DNA of 64,000 nucleotides from contig UQHF01000015.1 of NCBI GenBank assembly GCA_900540785.1, forward strand, positions 1 through 64,000. Reading direction: 5' to 3'. This DNA comes from an uncultured Blautia sp. GTDB lineage: Bacteria; Bacillota; Clostridia; Lachnospirales; Lachnospiraceae. Positions 25,326-33,558 of the stretch are shown here, piece by piece; within the stretch, counting starts at the first letter, position 1, and each line of letters starts with the position of its first letter. Made by a program: the position numbers and the translations under genes. Under the pieces are notes generated by a model. That model was not told the origin of the DNA and ran no database searches. It worked only from the letters and a program-made list of their open reading frames with translations.

Positions 25326-25737
25326 TTTGCCTCAACCTCTTACTCAGGGTATTGTTTTTCAAAAAAATTTTACACCTTTTTACAGGAAATAGCAACCTTT
25401 TTACTGTCTTTTTCATAAGAAAAACCGGGAGTTCCAGGATTTTCACAAGAATCGACACAAACAGAGGACTGATCGTAGCTCTGCCGAGACAAAAACCCAG
25501 AAAACTTCCCAGAAAAAGGAAATTTCTGAGCTTTCCTTCATTCCCCCTGTATATCCCTGCAAACAGGACAAACCCTGCAAGGATCCAGAAAAGAATATCT
25601 TCTGCTGCCACCAGCCATTTACAATGGGGAATTACCTTACGGAAAACAACCAGAATATCATAACAGAGAAGCAGAACCCCTCCCACACAGGCCGCCTGAA
25701 AAAAAAGCATAACTTCTCTGTTCATATACGTACTCAC
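25297..25737 (-). CDS. yabQ: Spore cortex biosynthesis protein YabQ
   Basis: Membrane protein of 146 residues with three to four hydrophobic segments and a basic C-terminal tail (LRQIEKKQEKKK). YabQ is needed for spore cortex formation in Bacillus. Identification rests on size, topology, the N-terminal FFQAACVGGVLLLCYD and its place between yabP and divIC. The start is uncertain: GTG 25737 follows the yabP stop immediately, and ATG 25725 is a close alternative. Confidence 0.88.
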   Translation of the reverse strand: MSTYMNREVMLFFQAACVGGVLLLCYDILVVFRKVIPHCKWLVAAEDILFWILAGFVLFAGIYRGNEGKLRNFLFLGSFLGFCLGRATISPLFVSILVKILELPVFLMKKTVKRLLFPVKRCKIFLKNNTLSKRLRQIEKKQEKKK

Positions 25738-25739
25738 GT

Positions 25740-26021
25740 TTACTGAAAGAGCCTTTTTAAAAGAGATTCGCCATGTACCTTTTCCCCTTTTGAAAGATAC
25801 ATCAGGCTGTCTGTCCGCCCTTCCATTGTAAGGATTCCCTCCTGCAGATCAAGGGACTGGATATGAAGACCGGAACCTTTGATGCGAAGCTTCCCTTCCT
25901 CCGTCTGAAGAAGAATCTCCTCCTCAGAAAAAGAATCTACTTCCTTTACACCCGTCACCCTTCCGGTCTGGCGCTTCTTAATTTCCACGGTGTGGGAAAC
26001 CGCTGCTTTCTTTTCTTCCAA
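25740..26021 (-). CDS. yabP: Sporulation protein YabP
   Basis: Protein of 93 residues of the YabP/YqfC family (VTGVKEVDSFSEEEILLQTEEGKLRIKGSGLHIQSLDLQEGILTMEGRTDSLMY, the full conserved block). It acts with YabQ in spore coat/cortex assembly under sigma-E in Bacillus. The likely start is TTG with GAGGGTG just upstream; no ATG fits. The stop codon lies 2 bases before yabQ, so the two are co-translated. Confidence 0.9.
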   Translation of the reverse strand: MEEKKAAVSHTVEIKKRQTGRVTGVKEVDSFSEEEILLQTEEGKLRIKGSGLHIQSLDLQEGILTMEGRTDSLMYLSKGEKVHGESLLKRLFQ

Positions 26022-26091
26022 TCAACACCCTCGCTTTCCCGGCATTCCTATACGTTATTGTATGAATGGCAGCCGGAAAATAGACCCTTTC

Positions 26092-26331
26092 TCAAAGGTA
26101 GCGATAGAGGCTTTCCACTTCTTCTTTTTTTACTGTCTCTTTCACGTCCAGAACTTCGACCTTTACATTGCGGCTTCCAAACTGGATTTCAATGACATCT
26201 CCTGCTTTTACTGACACAGACGCTTTTGCAGGCTTGTCGTTTACCAGAACTCTTCCTGCATCACACGCCTCGTTTGCCACAGTTCGTCTTTTGATCAGAC
26301 GTGATACTTTTAAATACTTATCTAAACGCAT
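26092..26331 (-). CDS. rqcP: S4-domain RNA-binding protein RqcP (YabO)
   Basis: Protein of 79 residues made of one S4 RNA-binding domain (MRLDKYLKVSRLIKRRTVANEACDAGRVLVN..., KAGDVIEIQF). In Bacillus RqcP helps RqcH add alanine tails to stalled nascent chains on 50S subunits. GGAGAG precedes the ATG. It lies between hup and yabP, its conserved place. Confidence 0.93.
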   Translation of the reverse strand: MRLDKYLKVSRLIKRRTVANEACDAGRVLVNDKPAKASVSVKAGDVIEIQFGSRNVKVEVLDVKETVKKEEVESLYRYL

Positions 26332-26365
26332 AATCGTCTCTCCTTACACTTTTTCAAAAAGAAAA

Positions 26366-26386
26366 GGGGGAACCTGCCGTTCCCCC
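26366..26386 (-). terminator. Terminator or attenuator after hup
   Basis: GGGGGAAC/GTTCCCCC with a 5-base loop and a TTTTCTTTTT tail on the minus strand, 12 bp after the hup stop and about 35 bp before rqcP. It should limit transcription from the strong hup promoter into rqcP. Confidence 0.85.
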
Positions 26387-26397
26387 TGTGGTCATTC

Positions 26398-26676
26398 TTA
26401 TTTACCATTTACTAAATCTTTTAAAGCTTTTCCTGCTTTAAATTTCGGAGCCTTGGAAGCTTCAATTTTCATGGTAGCACCAGTCTGAGGATTTCTTCCC
26501 TCTCTAGCAGCTCTTTCGCTTACTTCGAAAGTACCGAAGCCGACTAACTGAATTTTTCCACCGTTTTTCAGCTCCTGGGATACAACATCAACAAAAGACT
26601 TTAATACATCTTCCACATCTTTTTTGGAAAGGTTTGTGTCTTTTGCCATAGCTGCTACTAATTCTGTTTTATTCAT
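26398..26676 (-). CDS. hup: HU family DNA-binding protein
   Basis: Nucleoid protein of 92 residues: MNKTELVAAMA, the GFGTFEVSERAAREGRNPQTG DNA-binding arm signature and the C-terminal PKFKAGKALKDLVN. It bends and compacts DNA as a dimer. GGAGGAAA precedes the ATG. It has its own strong promoter and terminator inside the otherwise conserved cluster. Confidence 0.97.
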   Translation of the reverse strand: MNKTELVAAMAKDTNLSKKDVEDVLKSFVDVVSQELKNGGKIQLVGFGTFEVSERAAREGRNPQTGATMKIEASKAPKFKAGKALKDLVNGK

Positions 26677-26716
26677 GGTGTTTCCTCCTATACATTAAGT
26701 TCTTTCTTGTTGTGCA

Positions 26717-26739
26717 GCGCCTGTCCCTGCGACAGCGCT
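26717..26739 (-). promoter_or_regulatory. Hairpin in the hup mRNA leader
   Basis: GCGC-TGTC/GACA-GCGC imperfect stem immediately downstream of the hup promoter. It may stabilise the 5' end of the mRNA; no further evidence. Confidence 0.4.
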
Positions 26740-26749
26740 ATATCATTTA

Positions 26750-26778
26750 TATATATACCTTTTGCCCTGTATTGTCAA
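26750..26778 (-). promoter_or_regulatory. Promoter of hup
   Basis: On the minus strand TTGACA (26773-26778), a 17-bp spacer and TATATA (26750-26755), between mazG and hup. Confidence 0.75.
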
Positions 26779-26794
26779 GGTTTTTCTGTTTATT

Positions 26795-27214
26795 TTAGGC
26801 GTTTCTGTCCTTATTTGCCAGTTTTTCCCGTAAAATATGTTCTTCCCGTTTCAGCTCGTCCCAGCTCATGGCTGCCGCCTCTTTGTCCTCCGGCCGGAAA
26901 ATCTTCGGATGCCGGAATTTCATCTTCCGGGAAATCCCGGAAATCACATCTTCCACAGTAAAAAGTCCTTCTTCCTGTGCGATGATGCTGTGAAGCACAA
27001 TCTGCAAAAGCACATCACCAAGCTCTTCACAGAGATTCTCTCCGTCTCCTGTTTCCTCAAGAATGGAAATCCCGTCCAGCACTTCACGGGACTCATTTTC
27101 CAGACAGGTACGAAGAGAGGTATGGGTCTGTACGCTGTCCCAGGGACATTTTTTTCGAAGCTCCCGCACAATCTCCACAAAATCGTCAAAGGTATATTCT
27201 GTATTCTGCTCCAT
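26795..27214 (-). CDS. mazG: MazG-type nucleotide pyrophosphohydrolase
   Basis: Protein of 139 residues, a single MazG domain. It hydrolyses (d)NTPs to monophosphates and pyrophosphate, cleaning aberrant nucleotides. Seen: RKKCPWDSVQTHTSL, the metal-binding ESRE ... EELGDVLLQ helices, and the MKFRHPKIF tail typical of the family. Bacillus MazG carries an extra N-terminal methyltransferase-like domain that is missing here. No good ribosome-binding site: the start is 4 bases after the phosphoglucomutase stop, suggesting translational coupling. Confidence 0.93.
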   Translation of the reverse strand: MEQNTEYTFDDFVEIVRELRKKCPWDSVQTHTSLRTCLENESREVLDGISILEETGDGENLCEELGDVLLQIVLHSIIAQEEGLFTVEDVISGISRKMKFRHPKIFRPEDKEAAAMSWDELKREEHILREKLANKDRNA

Positions 27215-27218
27215 ATCT

Positions 27219-28949
27219 TTACATCATGGAATCTACCATGTTGAGAACTGCTTTTCCCATAAGAGCAGATTTCTCATCCGCATCTGTAAGAGAAGTTCCT
27301 TTTACACCATAATAGAATTTTACTTTCGGCTCTGTTCCGGAAGGTCTTACGCATACCCAGGCATCGTCTGTCAGCTCATAGTAAAGAACGTTGGAGTTCG
27401 GAAGTCCGGTAGGCTTCACCTCTCCTGTTGCCAGGTCTTTCACTGTATTTTCTTTATAATCTCTCACTGCAGTTACTTTATATCCTGCAAATTCTGCCGG
27501 TGGATTCTGACGGAGGGTATTCATGATCTGCTGGATTTTTTCCAGGCCTTCCATGCCTTTTAAGGTCACAGACTGAATATCGTCTTTATAATAGCCAAAT
27601 TCCTCATACATATCGATCATAGCGTCCCAGAGAGTCTTGCCCTGTGTCTTATAGTAAGCGGCAGCCTCACAGAGTGCCATAGTTGCAACGATCGCGTCCT
27701 TATCTCTTGCATATGTTCCGATCAGGCAGCCGTAGCTCTCCTCAAACCCAAACAGATAAGAGCCTTTTTTGCTGTTTTCAAATCCGAGGATCTGCTGTCC
27801 GATAAACTTAAAGCCTGTCAGAACCTCGATCAGATCCACACCGTATCCCTTTGCAATGGCATCTGCAAGATTGCTTGTAACGATCGTCTTAATAAGCGCG
27901 CCGTCCTCCGGAAGACCTTTCAGCGCTTTTCTCTGTCCGATCTCATAATTTGCAAGAAGGCAGCCTGACATATTTCCGGTAAGGTCGTGGTATTCCCCGT
28001 TTTTGTCTTTCACGCGAACTCCGAGGCGGTCTGCATCCGGGTCCGTTGCAAGAACAAGGTCTGCATCCACTTCTTTTGCAAGCTTTAAACCAAGCTCAAA
28101 TGCCTCTGCTGCCTCCGGGTTCGGATAGCTTACAGTCGGGAAATCTCCGTCCGGCAGCTCCTGCTCTTTTACTACATATACGTTTTTAAAGCCAAGCTCT
28201 TTTAAGATTCTTCTTGCAGGAATATTTCCTGTGCCGTGAAGAGGAGAATATACAATTTTCAGATTCTTTCCCTCTTTTTCAATGGCGTCCATATGAAGAA
28301 CCTGTTTCTTAAGCTCTGCGATATAAGCGTCATCAACTTCTGCACCGATTACCTGGTAAAGACCTTTTTCCTCTGCCTCTTCCTGTGAGGTTGTCTTTAC
28401 AGTTTCCCAGTCAGAAATTGCTTTTACCTCTCCCATGATCCCTGTATCATGAGGCGGTGTGATCTGCGCGCCGTCCTCCCAGTATACCTTGTATCCATTG
28501 TATTCCGGCGGATTGTGGCTTGCTGTAATATTGATACCTGCCACACAGCCGAGATGGCGCACTGCAAAAGACAGCTCCGGTGTCGGTCTTAAGGACTCAA
28601 AAATATATGCCTTAATTCCGTTTGCTGCAAGACATAATGCAGCTTCTTTCGCAAACTCCGGAGACATATGACGGGAATCATAAGCAATGGCAACGCCCTG
28701 GGACTGTTTTCCCACTTTTGCAATGTAATTTGCAAGTCCCTGTGTGGCGCGTCTTACCACATAAATATTCATGCGGTTTGTACCTGCACCAATAATTCCT
28801 CTAAGTCCCGCTGTTCCAAATTCCAAGTCCATATAGAAGCGTTCCTGAATCTCTTTTTCATCATTTTCAATAGATTTCAGTTCTTCTTTTGTCGCTTCAT
28901 CAAAGTATGAGTTTTCCAGCCATTGAGCATAAATCTCTTTATAATCCAT
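27219..28949 (-). CDS. pgcA: Alpha-D-phosphohexomutase (phosphoglucomutase)
   Basis: Enzyme of 576 residues interconverting glucose 1-phosphate and 6-phosphate (or mannose phosphates). The active serine is in TASHNPPEYNGYKVY; FGTAGLRG near the N-terminus, metal loop ATDPDADRLG, sugar-binding GFEESYGCLIG and phosphate-binding RPSGTEPKVKFY are all present and in the family's usual order. Start at ATG 28949 behind GGAGG. It feeds UDP-glucose and cell-wall precursor synthesis and glycogen turnover. PgcA is the Bacillus name for this subfamily. Confidence 0.94.
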   Translation of the reverse strand: MDYKEIYAQWLENSYFDEATKEELKSIENDEKEIQERFYMDLEFGTAGLRGIIGAGTNRMNIYVVRRATQGLANYIAKVGKQSQGVAIAYDSRHMSPEFAKEAALCLAANGIKAYIFESLRPTPELSFAVRHLGCVAGINITASHNPPEYNGYKVYWEDGAQITPPHDTGIMGEVKAISDWETVKTTSQEEAEEKGLYQVIGAEVDDAYIAELKKQVLHMDAIEKEGKNLKIVYSPLHGTGNIPARRILKELGFKNVYVVKEQELPDGDFPTVSYPNPEAAEAFELGLKLAKEVDADLVLATDPDADRLGVRVKDKNGEYHDLTGNMSGCLLANYEIGQRKALKGLPEDGALIKTIVTSNLADAIAKGYGVDLIEVLTGFKFIGQQILGFENSKKGSYLFGFEESYGCLIGTYARDKDAIVATMALCEAAAYYKTQGKTLWDAMIDMYEEFGYYKDDIQSVTLKGMEGLEKIQQIMNTLRQNPPAEFAGYKVTAVRDYKENTVKDLATGEVKPTGLPNSNVLYYELTDDAWVCVRPSGTEPKVKFYYGVKGTSLTDADEKSALMGKAVLNMVDSMM

Positions 28950-29048
28950 AGCAATTTCCTCCCTGTACTTTCCTTTATTTACAGCCTCTTTCCAACTGCA
29001 ATTTACGTTCTTCATTATATAACACTTCTTCTGAAAAGAAAAGTAAAA

Positions 29049-30023
29049 TCATTTTCCAAAACATTTTTCAGGAAATTTACCCCATATTTCCTTCTGTTCT
29101 ATAAGATTTCGGAGCTTCTCCGCATTTTTTTCGGAAATCCATGCCTTATTGTGGCAGAAATAATAATTTGCCAGTTTCCAGTATTTTTCCGGATACGTAA
29201 AGCGCACTTTTAAGTTTTCCCATTCTTCCTTAGAAATCGTCCTTTCTTTATTATAAGCAGAAAGCATTTTCTGTGAAAGTCTTAAATCCCATCCATACTT
29301 TTCCAGAACTTTACGCATAAACCGGTACAGATCTCCAATCTGCACATCAAAGTTACAATGTCCGAAGTTTGTCACTGCTACGCCTTTTCCGGTTATGAGT
29401 ACATTATGCTGATTGTACTCTCCGTGGCAGACACAGCCCTCCTGAAAAGAAGTTTCTCTCAATGTTTCATATTCCGTTTTTTCCAGCATGGAAAGCGCCT
29501 TCTCTCCTTTTTCCAGAAACCACTCCACGCTTGCCAGATAATCTTTTTCAAAGCTGCACACTGCCCCGTGACTTCTGATAAACTTCCTGATTTTCCGAAG
29601 CTCCTGATTGTGGCGCCTGTATTCTTCTTTTAACGACTTTTCCTGATAATTCCTTTCTCCCTCCATCTTCATGACCTTGTGCAGCCTTCCAAGGGCAGAA
29701 ACGCTTCTTATTATATCTTCCTCAGATTTTGTGTCGCACTCCCGTCCGTCGAACCAGTTCTGGAGAGTAAATGGAATCCCGTCCTTATCATAGCTTACAA
29801 GATTTCCCTCCTGATTTTCCAAAAAGCAGTCTACCATACATCCTGCTTCCTTCAGTGTTTTTAAAAGCTGCTGCTGAAACTTAAGCTTTCTTTCAGAACC
29901 TCCAAATTCCCTGAGTATAAGAAGCCCTTTCTCTGTGTGACACAAAAGCGCGCCTCTCGTGCGCAGGGTACTTTTCGCAGTAAGACCGTACTGCTCCAGG
30001 GTACTGAGTCCATAATCAAACAC
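29049..30023 (-). CDS. CotS-family spore coat protein (kinase fold)
   Basis: Protein of 324 residues with an aminoglycoside-phosphotransferase/CotS-like fold: N-lobe lysine region (LLILREFGG), catalytic-loop equivalent CVCHGEYNQHNVLI and the following VTNFGHCNFDVQIGDLYRFMR. The Asp of the usual HGD and DFD motifs is replaced (HGE, TNFGH), so kinase activity is doubtful. CotS/YsxE/YutH proteins are placed in the spore coat. Start is a GTG with GAGGGGG 8 bases upstream. Stands alone between pgcA and cca. Confidence 0.82.
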   Translation of the reverse strand: MFDYGLSTLEQYGLTAKSTLRTRGALLCHTEKGLLILREFGGSERKLKFQQQLLKTLKEAGCMVDCFLENQEGNLVSYDKDGIPFTLQNWFDGRECDTKSEEDIIRSVSALGRLHKVMKMEGERNYQEKSLKEEYRRHNQELRKIRKFIRSHGAVCSFEKDYLASVEWFLEKGEKALSMLEKTEYETLRETSFQEGCVCHGEYNQHNVLITGKGVAVTNFGHCNFDVQIGDLYRFMRKVLEKYGWDLRLSQKMLSAYNKERTISKEEWENLKVRFTYPEKYWKLANYYFCHNKAWISEKNAEKLRNLIEQKEIWGKFPEKCFGK

Positions 30024-30108
30024 TTTATAATCCCCCTCTTGTTTTTGTACCTTCTATACTTATGTCCCACAAATGGTGGATATGAAAAAGAAAAAAGAGA
30101 CAGCGTTT

Positions 30109-31434
30109 TCACACTGTCCCTGCAAGTTTTAAAAGTATTTCTTTTTTATTGTCTTCCGGGTTTTCCAAAACATGGGCAAGAAGCCTTCCCAGGATTTCTC
30201 CCAGCTCTTTTCCCGGCGCATAGCCTGCGTCAATTAAATCTCTGCCTGTAAGAGCCATTGTTTTCAGAGAAATGCACTGTCCTTTTTCCAGAATTTCCTC
30301 ATAAAGAGGCTCCACGGCAGATAAACGGGCGAGCTTTTCTTCCCGTCTGTATGTGCTCTGTGCCAGAATATCCGCTCTTTGCACTTCAAGGTACAGGGGA
30401 AACAGTTCTTCCCCGATGCAGTTTACCGCTTTTCTTACGGAAACCGCTTCTCCTTCCGGTCGATAATCGTGCCATTTAATAAGAGAGCGCACCTTTCGAA
30501 TGGTATCGTTATCCATTTTAAGCCTCCTTAAAATAGAAACTGCCATCTTTTCCCCTTCCGGTCCGTGGGTTTTAAAATGATCTCTTCCATTTTCATCTGT
30601 TCGTTTTACAATAGGCTTTCCAAAATCGTGAAGGAGCATGGTAAGGCGAAGCACCTTGTCCGGCCGGATATTTAAAAGGCTCTGCAAAGTGTGTTCCCCC
30701 ACTGTGTAGCAGTGATGGGGCGTATTCTGTTCTGTTTCCATACACCTGTCAAATTCCGGAAGGATTTCCTTAGTAATACCTGCCTCATAAGCAGTCCGAA
30801 GGTAATCCGGATGAGGCGATACAAGAAGCTTTAACAGCTCCACCTGTATCCGCTCTGCACTTACGTATTTTAAGTTTGGAGCAAGCGCGGAAATGGCTTT
30901 TAATGTTTCCCCCTCAATGGAAAAACCAAGCTGAGCGGAAAAGCGCACAGCCCGGAGTATCCGAAGGGCATCTTCTGTAAAGCGCTCCATAGGATTTCCC
31001 ACGCAGCGGACAATTCGGTTTTCCATGTCCTGTACGCCGCCAAATAAATCCACAAGCCCTCGTTTGGGATTGTACGCCATTGCATTCATGGTAAAGTCCC
31101 GGCGTTTTAAATCTTCCTCAAGACTTGCCGTAAAAGAGACTTCTTTCGGGTGTCTGCCGTCCTCATACTCCCCGTCTACTCGGTATGTGGTAACTTCAAA
31201 ACCTTCTTTATCAAGCATTACGGTTACGGTTCCGTGAATGAGACCGGTATCTACCGTTCTTCGAAACAGGGCTTTTACCTCCTCCGGTTTTGCCGAGGTG
31301 GTAATATCCCAGTCATCGGGAGAACGTCCGAGAATGGAATCCCGGACGCAGCCGCCCACCACATATGCCTCATATCCTGCTTTTTCCAGTGTGTGCAGTA
31401 TAATTTCCGCTTTTTCCGGGATTTTTAACTCCAT
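30109..31434 (-). CDS. cca: CCA tRNA nucleotidyltransferase
   Basis: Enzyme of 441 residues that adds or repairs the tRNA 3' CCA end. N-terminal nucleotidyltransferase with YVVGGCVRDSILGRSPDDWDITTSA (G..G.RD and the DxD metal pair), RRDFTMNAMAYNP, RILRAVRFSAQLGF, then an HD domain (LTMLLHDFGKP, DHFKTHGPEG). I choose ATG 31434, 7 bases from AAGAAGG; the frame could begin 18 bases earlier at TTG. Begins about 19 bases after proS, so the two are co-transcribed. It matters here because the local tRNA-Tyr lacks an encoded CCA. Confidence 0.95.
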   Translation of the reverse strand: MELKIPEKAEIILHTLEKAGYEAYVVGGCVRDSILGRSPDDWDITTSAKPEEVKALFRRTVDTGLIHGTVTVMLDKEGFEVTTYRVDGEYEDGRHPKEVSFTASLEEDLKRRDFTMNAMAYNPKRGLVDLFGGVQDMENRIVRCVGNPMERFTEDALRILRAVRFSAQLGFSIEGETLKAISALAPNLKYVSAERIQVELLKLLVSPHPDYLRTAYEAGITKEILPEFDRCMETEQNTPHHCYTVGEHTLQSLLNIRPDKVLRLTMLLHDFGKPIVKRTDENGRDHFKTHGPEGEKMAVSILRRLKMDNDTIRKVRSLIKWHDYRPEGEAVSVRKAVNCIGEELFPLYLEVQRADILAQSTYRREEKLARLSAVEPLYEEILEKGQCISLKTMALTGRDLIDAGYAPGKELGEILGRLLAHVLENPEDNKKEILLKLAGTV

Positions 31435-31452
31435 GTCCATTCCTTCTTCCAA

Positions 31453-32892
31453 TTAATATGCTCTTCCCCAGTATACCATCTTTTTCGCCGGTTTGCCGCA
31501 GCATACGCAGACATCGCTTAACTGCTCCTGCTCAAACGGCATACATCTTGAAGTTGCCTGCACGTCTTCTTTGATCTTGTCTTCACATTCCTGGCAGCCG
31601 CACCACATGGCTTTTACAAAACCAGGCTTGTTGTTGATCGTATCTTTGAACTCTTCGTAATCTGTTGCCACATATGTGTGTGCATCTCTGTGTGCGCGAG
31701 CTCTTTCCAGCATCTCATGCTGCATGGTATCCAGAATCTCTGTTACCTTCTCTGTAAGCTCCTCGAATTTTACCACATATTTTTCTCTTGTATCACGGCG
31801 GCAGATAACAGCCTGTCCCTGTTCAATATCTTTTGGACCACACTCAATACGAACCGGAATACCGCGCATTTCCTGCTCTGCAAACTTGAATCCCGGGCTC
31901 TTGTCTGTGTCGTCTACTTTTACGCGGACTCCTGCTGCCTTCAGGGTTTCAAACAGCTCGTCTGCTTTTTCAAGAACGCCTTCTTTTCTCTGCTGGATCG
32001 GAATGATCACAGCCTGTACCGGAGCGATTCTCGGAGGAAGTACAAGACCGCTGTTGTCGCCGTGTACCATGATGATCGCACCGATCATTCTTGTTGTCAT
32101 ACCCCAGGAAGTCTGGTGTACGTACTGTAATTTATTTTCTTTGTCTGTATACTGAATGCCAAATGCTTTTGCAAATCCGTCGCCGAAATTATGGCTTGTT
32201 CCGGACTGCAGCGCTTTTCCGTCGTGCATCAGAGACTCAATTGTATAGGTAGCCTCTGCTCCTGCAAATTTCTCTTTGTCTGTTTTCTGACCTTTTACAA
32301 CAGGAATCGCAAGTACCTGCTCGCAGAAGTCTGCATATACGTTTAACATCTGAATGGTGCGCTCTTCTGCTTCCTCTGCTGTTGCGTGAGCAGTGTGGCC
32401 TTCCTGCCATAAGAACTCACGGGAACGAAGGAACGGACGTGTTGTCTTTTCCCAGCGGACAACAGAACACCACTGGTTGTATACCTTCGGAAGATCTCTG
32501 TGGGACTGGATTTCTTTTGCGTAGAAATCACAGAACAGTGTCTCGGATGTAGGACGTACGCAAAGACGCTCCTGAAGAGGATCCAGTCCTCCATGTGTGA
32601 CCCATGCAACCTCCGGCGCGAAGCCTTCTACATGGTCTTTCTCTTTCTGTAACAGAGACTCTGGAATAAACATTGGCATGTATACGTTCTGCACGCCTGT
32701 CTCTTTAAATCTTTTGTCAAGTTCATTTTGGATATTTTCCCAGATCGCGTAGCCTGCCGGTTTGATCACCATGCAGCCTTTTACGCTTGTGTAGTCACAC
32801 AGCTCTGCTTTTTTTACAACGTCTGTGTACCACTGCGCGAAATCTTCTTCCATAGAAGTGATCGCTTCTACCAGTTTTTTGTCTTTTGCCAT
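31453..32892 (-). CDS. proS: Prolyl-tRNA synthetase, eukaryote-like (ProS type 3)
   Basis: Class II aminoacyl-tRNA synthetase of 479 residues, the shorter archaeal/eukaryotic form without the bacterial editing insertion. Motif 2 is RWEKTTRPFLRSREFLWQEGHTAH; motif 3 region PPRIAPVQAVIIPI; the anticodon-binding domain and a C-terminal Cys-rich zinc domain (CGCQECEDK ... CVCCGKPAKKMVYWGRAY) follow. Expression is controlled by a T-box leader about 190 bp upstream. Confidence 0.96.
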   Translation of the reverse strand: MAKDKKLVEAITSMEEDFAQWYTDVVKKAELCDYTSVKGCMVIKPAGYAIWENIQNELDKRFKETGVQNVYMPMFIPESLLQKEKDHVEGFAPEVAWVTHGGLDPLQERLCVRPTSETLFCDFYAKEIQSHRDLPKVYNQWCSVVRWEKTTRPFLRSREFLWQEGHTAHATAEEAEERTIQMLNVYADFCEQVLAIPVVKGQKTDKEKFAGAEATYTIESLMHDGKALQSGTSHNFGDGFAKAFGIQYTDKENKLQYVHQTSWGMTTRMIGAIIMVHGDNSGLVLPPRIAPVQAVIIPIQQRKEGVLEKADELFETLKAAGVRVKVDDTDKSPGFKFAEQEMRGIPVRIECGPKDIEQGQAVICRRDTREKYVVKFEELTEKVTEILDTMQHEMLERARAHRDAHTYVATDYEEFKDTINNKPGFVKAMWCGCQECEDKIKEDVQATSRCMPFEQEQLSDVCVCCGKPAKKMVYWGRAY

Positions 32893-32948
32893 GATTGTTC
32901 TCCTTTTGTTGTTAAGTTTAAGGATGCTTCTTCATTTAAATAGAACAA

Positions 32949-33036
32949 AGAATCTCTCTTGCGAGATTCTCCGCCTGCGGCGGGTCGCTTTAGCGACATA
33001 CTTCTTTTCCGCCGCAGTGCGCTCCTACGCGGAGCG
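32949..33036 (-). repeat. Cluster of palindromes in the proS leader
   Basis: Between the T-box terminator and proS lie three stacked structures: AGAATCTC/GAGATTCT (32949-32970), a nested pair with outer 9-bp stem CTGCGGCGG/CCGCCGCAG enclosing GTCGC/GCGAC (32975-33017), and CGCTCC/GGAGCG (33020-33036). The GC content is far above the surroundings. It looks like an inserted palindromic element rather than part of the T-box. Confidence 0.75.
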
Positions 33037-33087
33037 TTTTTTATGCTATGGAACATTACGGAGTAATTTCCTATAGCATAAAAAAAA
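33037..33087. repeat. Covarying hairpin element, copy 2
   Basis: TTTTTTATGCTAT, a 22-bp core (33050-33071) differing from copy 1 by two bases, then TAGCATAAAAAAA. Outer stem bases differ from copy 1 in complementary pairs, and inside the core ATTAC/GTAAT pairs perfectly. It begins at the T run of the T-box terminator, the same placement as copy 1. Confidence 0.8.
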
Positions 33088-33122
33088 GAAGCCTGCTCCC
33101 TGAAAAGGGACCGAAAGGCTTC
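33080..33122 (-). terminator. T-box regulated terminator
   Basis: GAAGCC-TTTCGG... and its complement GGCTTC form a long stem containing GGTCCC/GGGAGC pairing, followed on the minus strand by eight T. Its 5' side overlaps the antiterminator sequence. Confidence 0.85.
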
Positions 33123-33340
33123 GGCGGTACCACCCTAATTAGCAGGTATTTTCATATCTGCTCTCTCATCTGTTCCGTTAACGCCGGTTATACGCCGCAC
33201 TTCAATTATGCGGAGCTCCGAGGCCGGTTCCACAGTTCACGCACGGAATCCTTCCACCACAGCGCAGGCTTCTGCTGCCGGGATTCCTCTCTGGGATTGC
33301 TCCCTGTGTACTATTCTCTTCATCGCCATAATTATTTACT
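33088..33340 (-). ncRNA. T-box leader (proline) of proS
   Basis: Transcribed from the promoter at 33347-33375 toward proS. The T-box sequence AGGGTGGTACCGCC (33123-33136, minus strand) is present, with TGGT to pair with an ACCA tRNA end, directly followed by the terminator at 33088-33122. The upstream part has a long Stem I with a GA-rich base (GATGAAGAGAATAGTA), as in other T-box RNAs. I could not identify the proline specifier codon with confidence. Uncharged tRNA-Pro should favour antitermination and proS expression. Confidence 0.9.
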
Positions 33341-33346
33341 GGGTTT

Positions 33347-33375
33347 ATTGTATTCGAAAAAGTTGGGAGTGTCAA
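33347..33375 (-). promoter_or_regulatory. Promoter of the proS T-box transcript
   Basis: On the minus strand TTGACA (33370-33375), a 17-bp spacer and TACAAT (33347-33352). Confidence 0.85.
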
Positions 33376-33496
33376 GGGGGAGAAAGGAAATTTTACCATT
33401 GCGCTTCGCAGGCAATAACAATCTATTTCTTCATGTAATTTTTTATCTATTCATAAAACCTATCCAAATTTTTTTCAAAGATTCATAAAATTTTTC

Positions 33497-33525
33497 TTGA
33501 CAAATAACATTTTTACTTATATCAT
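33497..33525 (+). promoter_or_regulatory. Plus-strand promoter facing the 3' end of the unknown gene
   Basis: TTGACA (33497-33502), a 17-bp spacer and TATCAT (33520-33525). Transcription would run into the antisense strand of the gene at 33559-34080. No plausible plus-strand protein gene follows. Confidence 0.5.
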
Positions 33526-33558
33526 AACTTACAAGAAACGAAGTTTACTACCGTACAG

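Noticed and set aside
29861..30251. Extra small genes between cotS-like and cca genes
   Set aside because: Frames on both strands here overlap the 5' end of the coat gene and the 3' end of cca and have no ribosome-binding sites.
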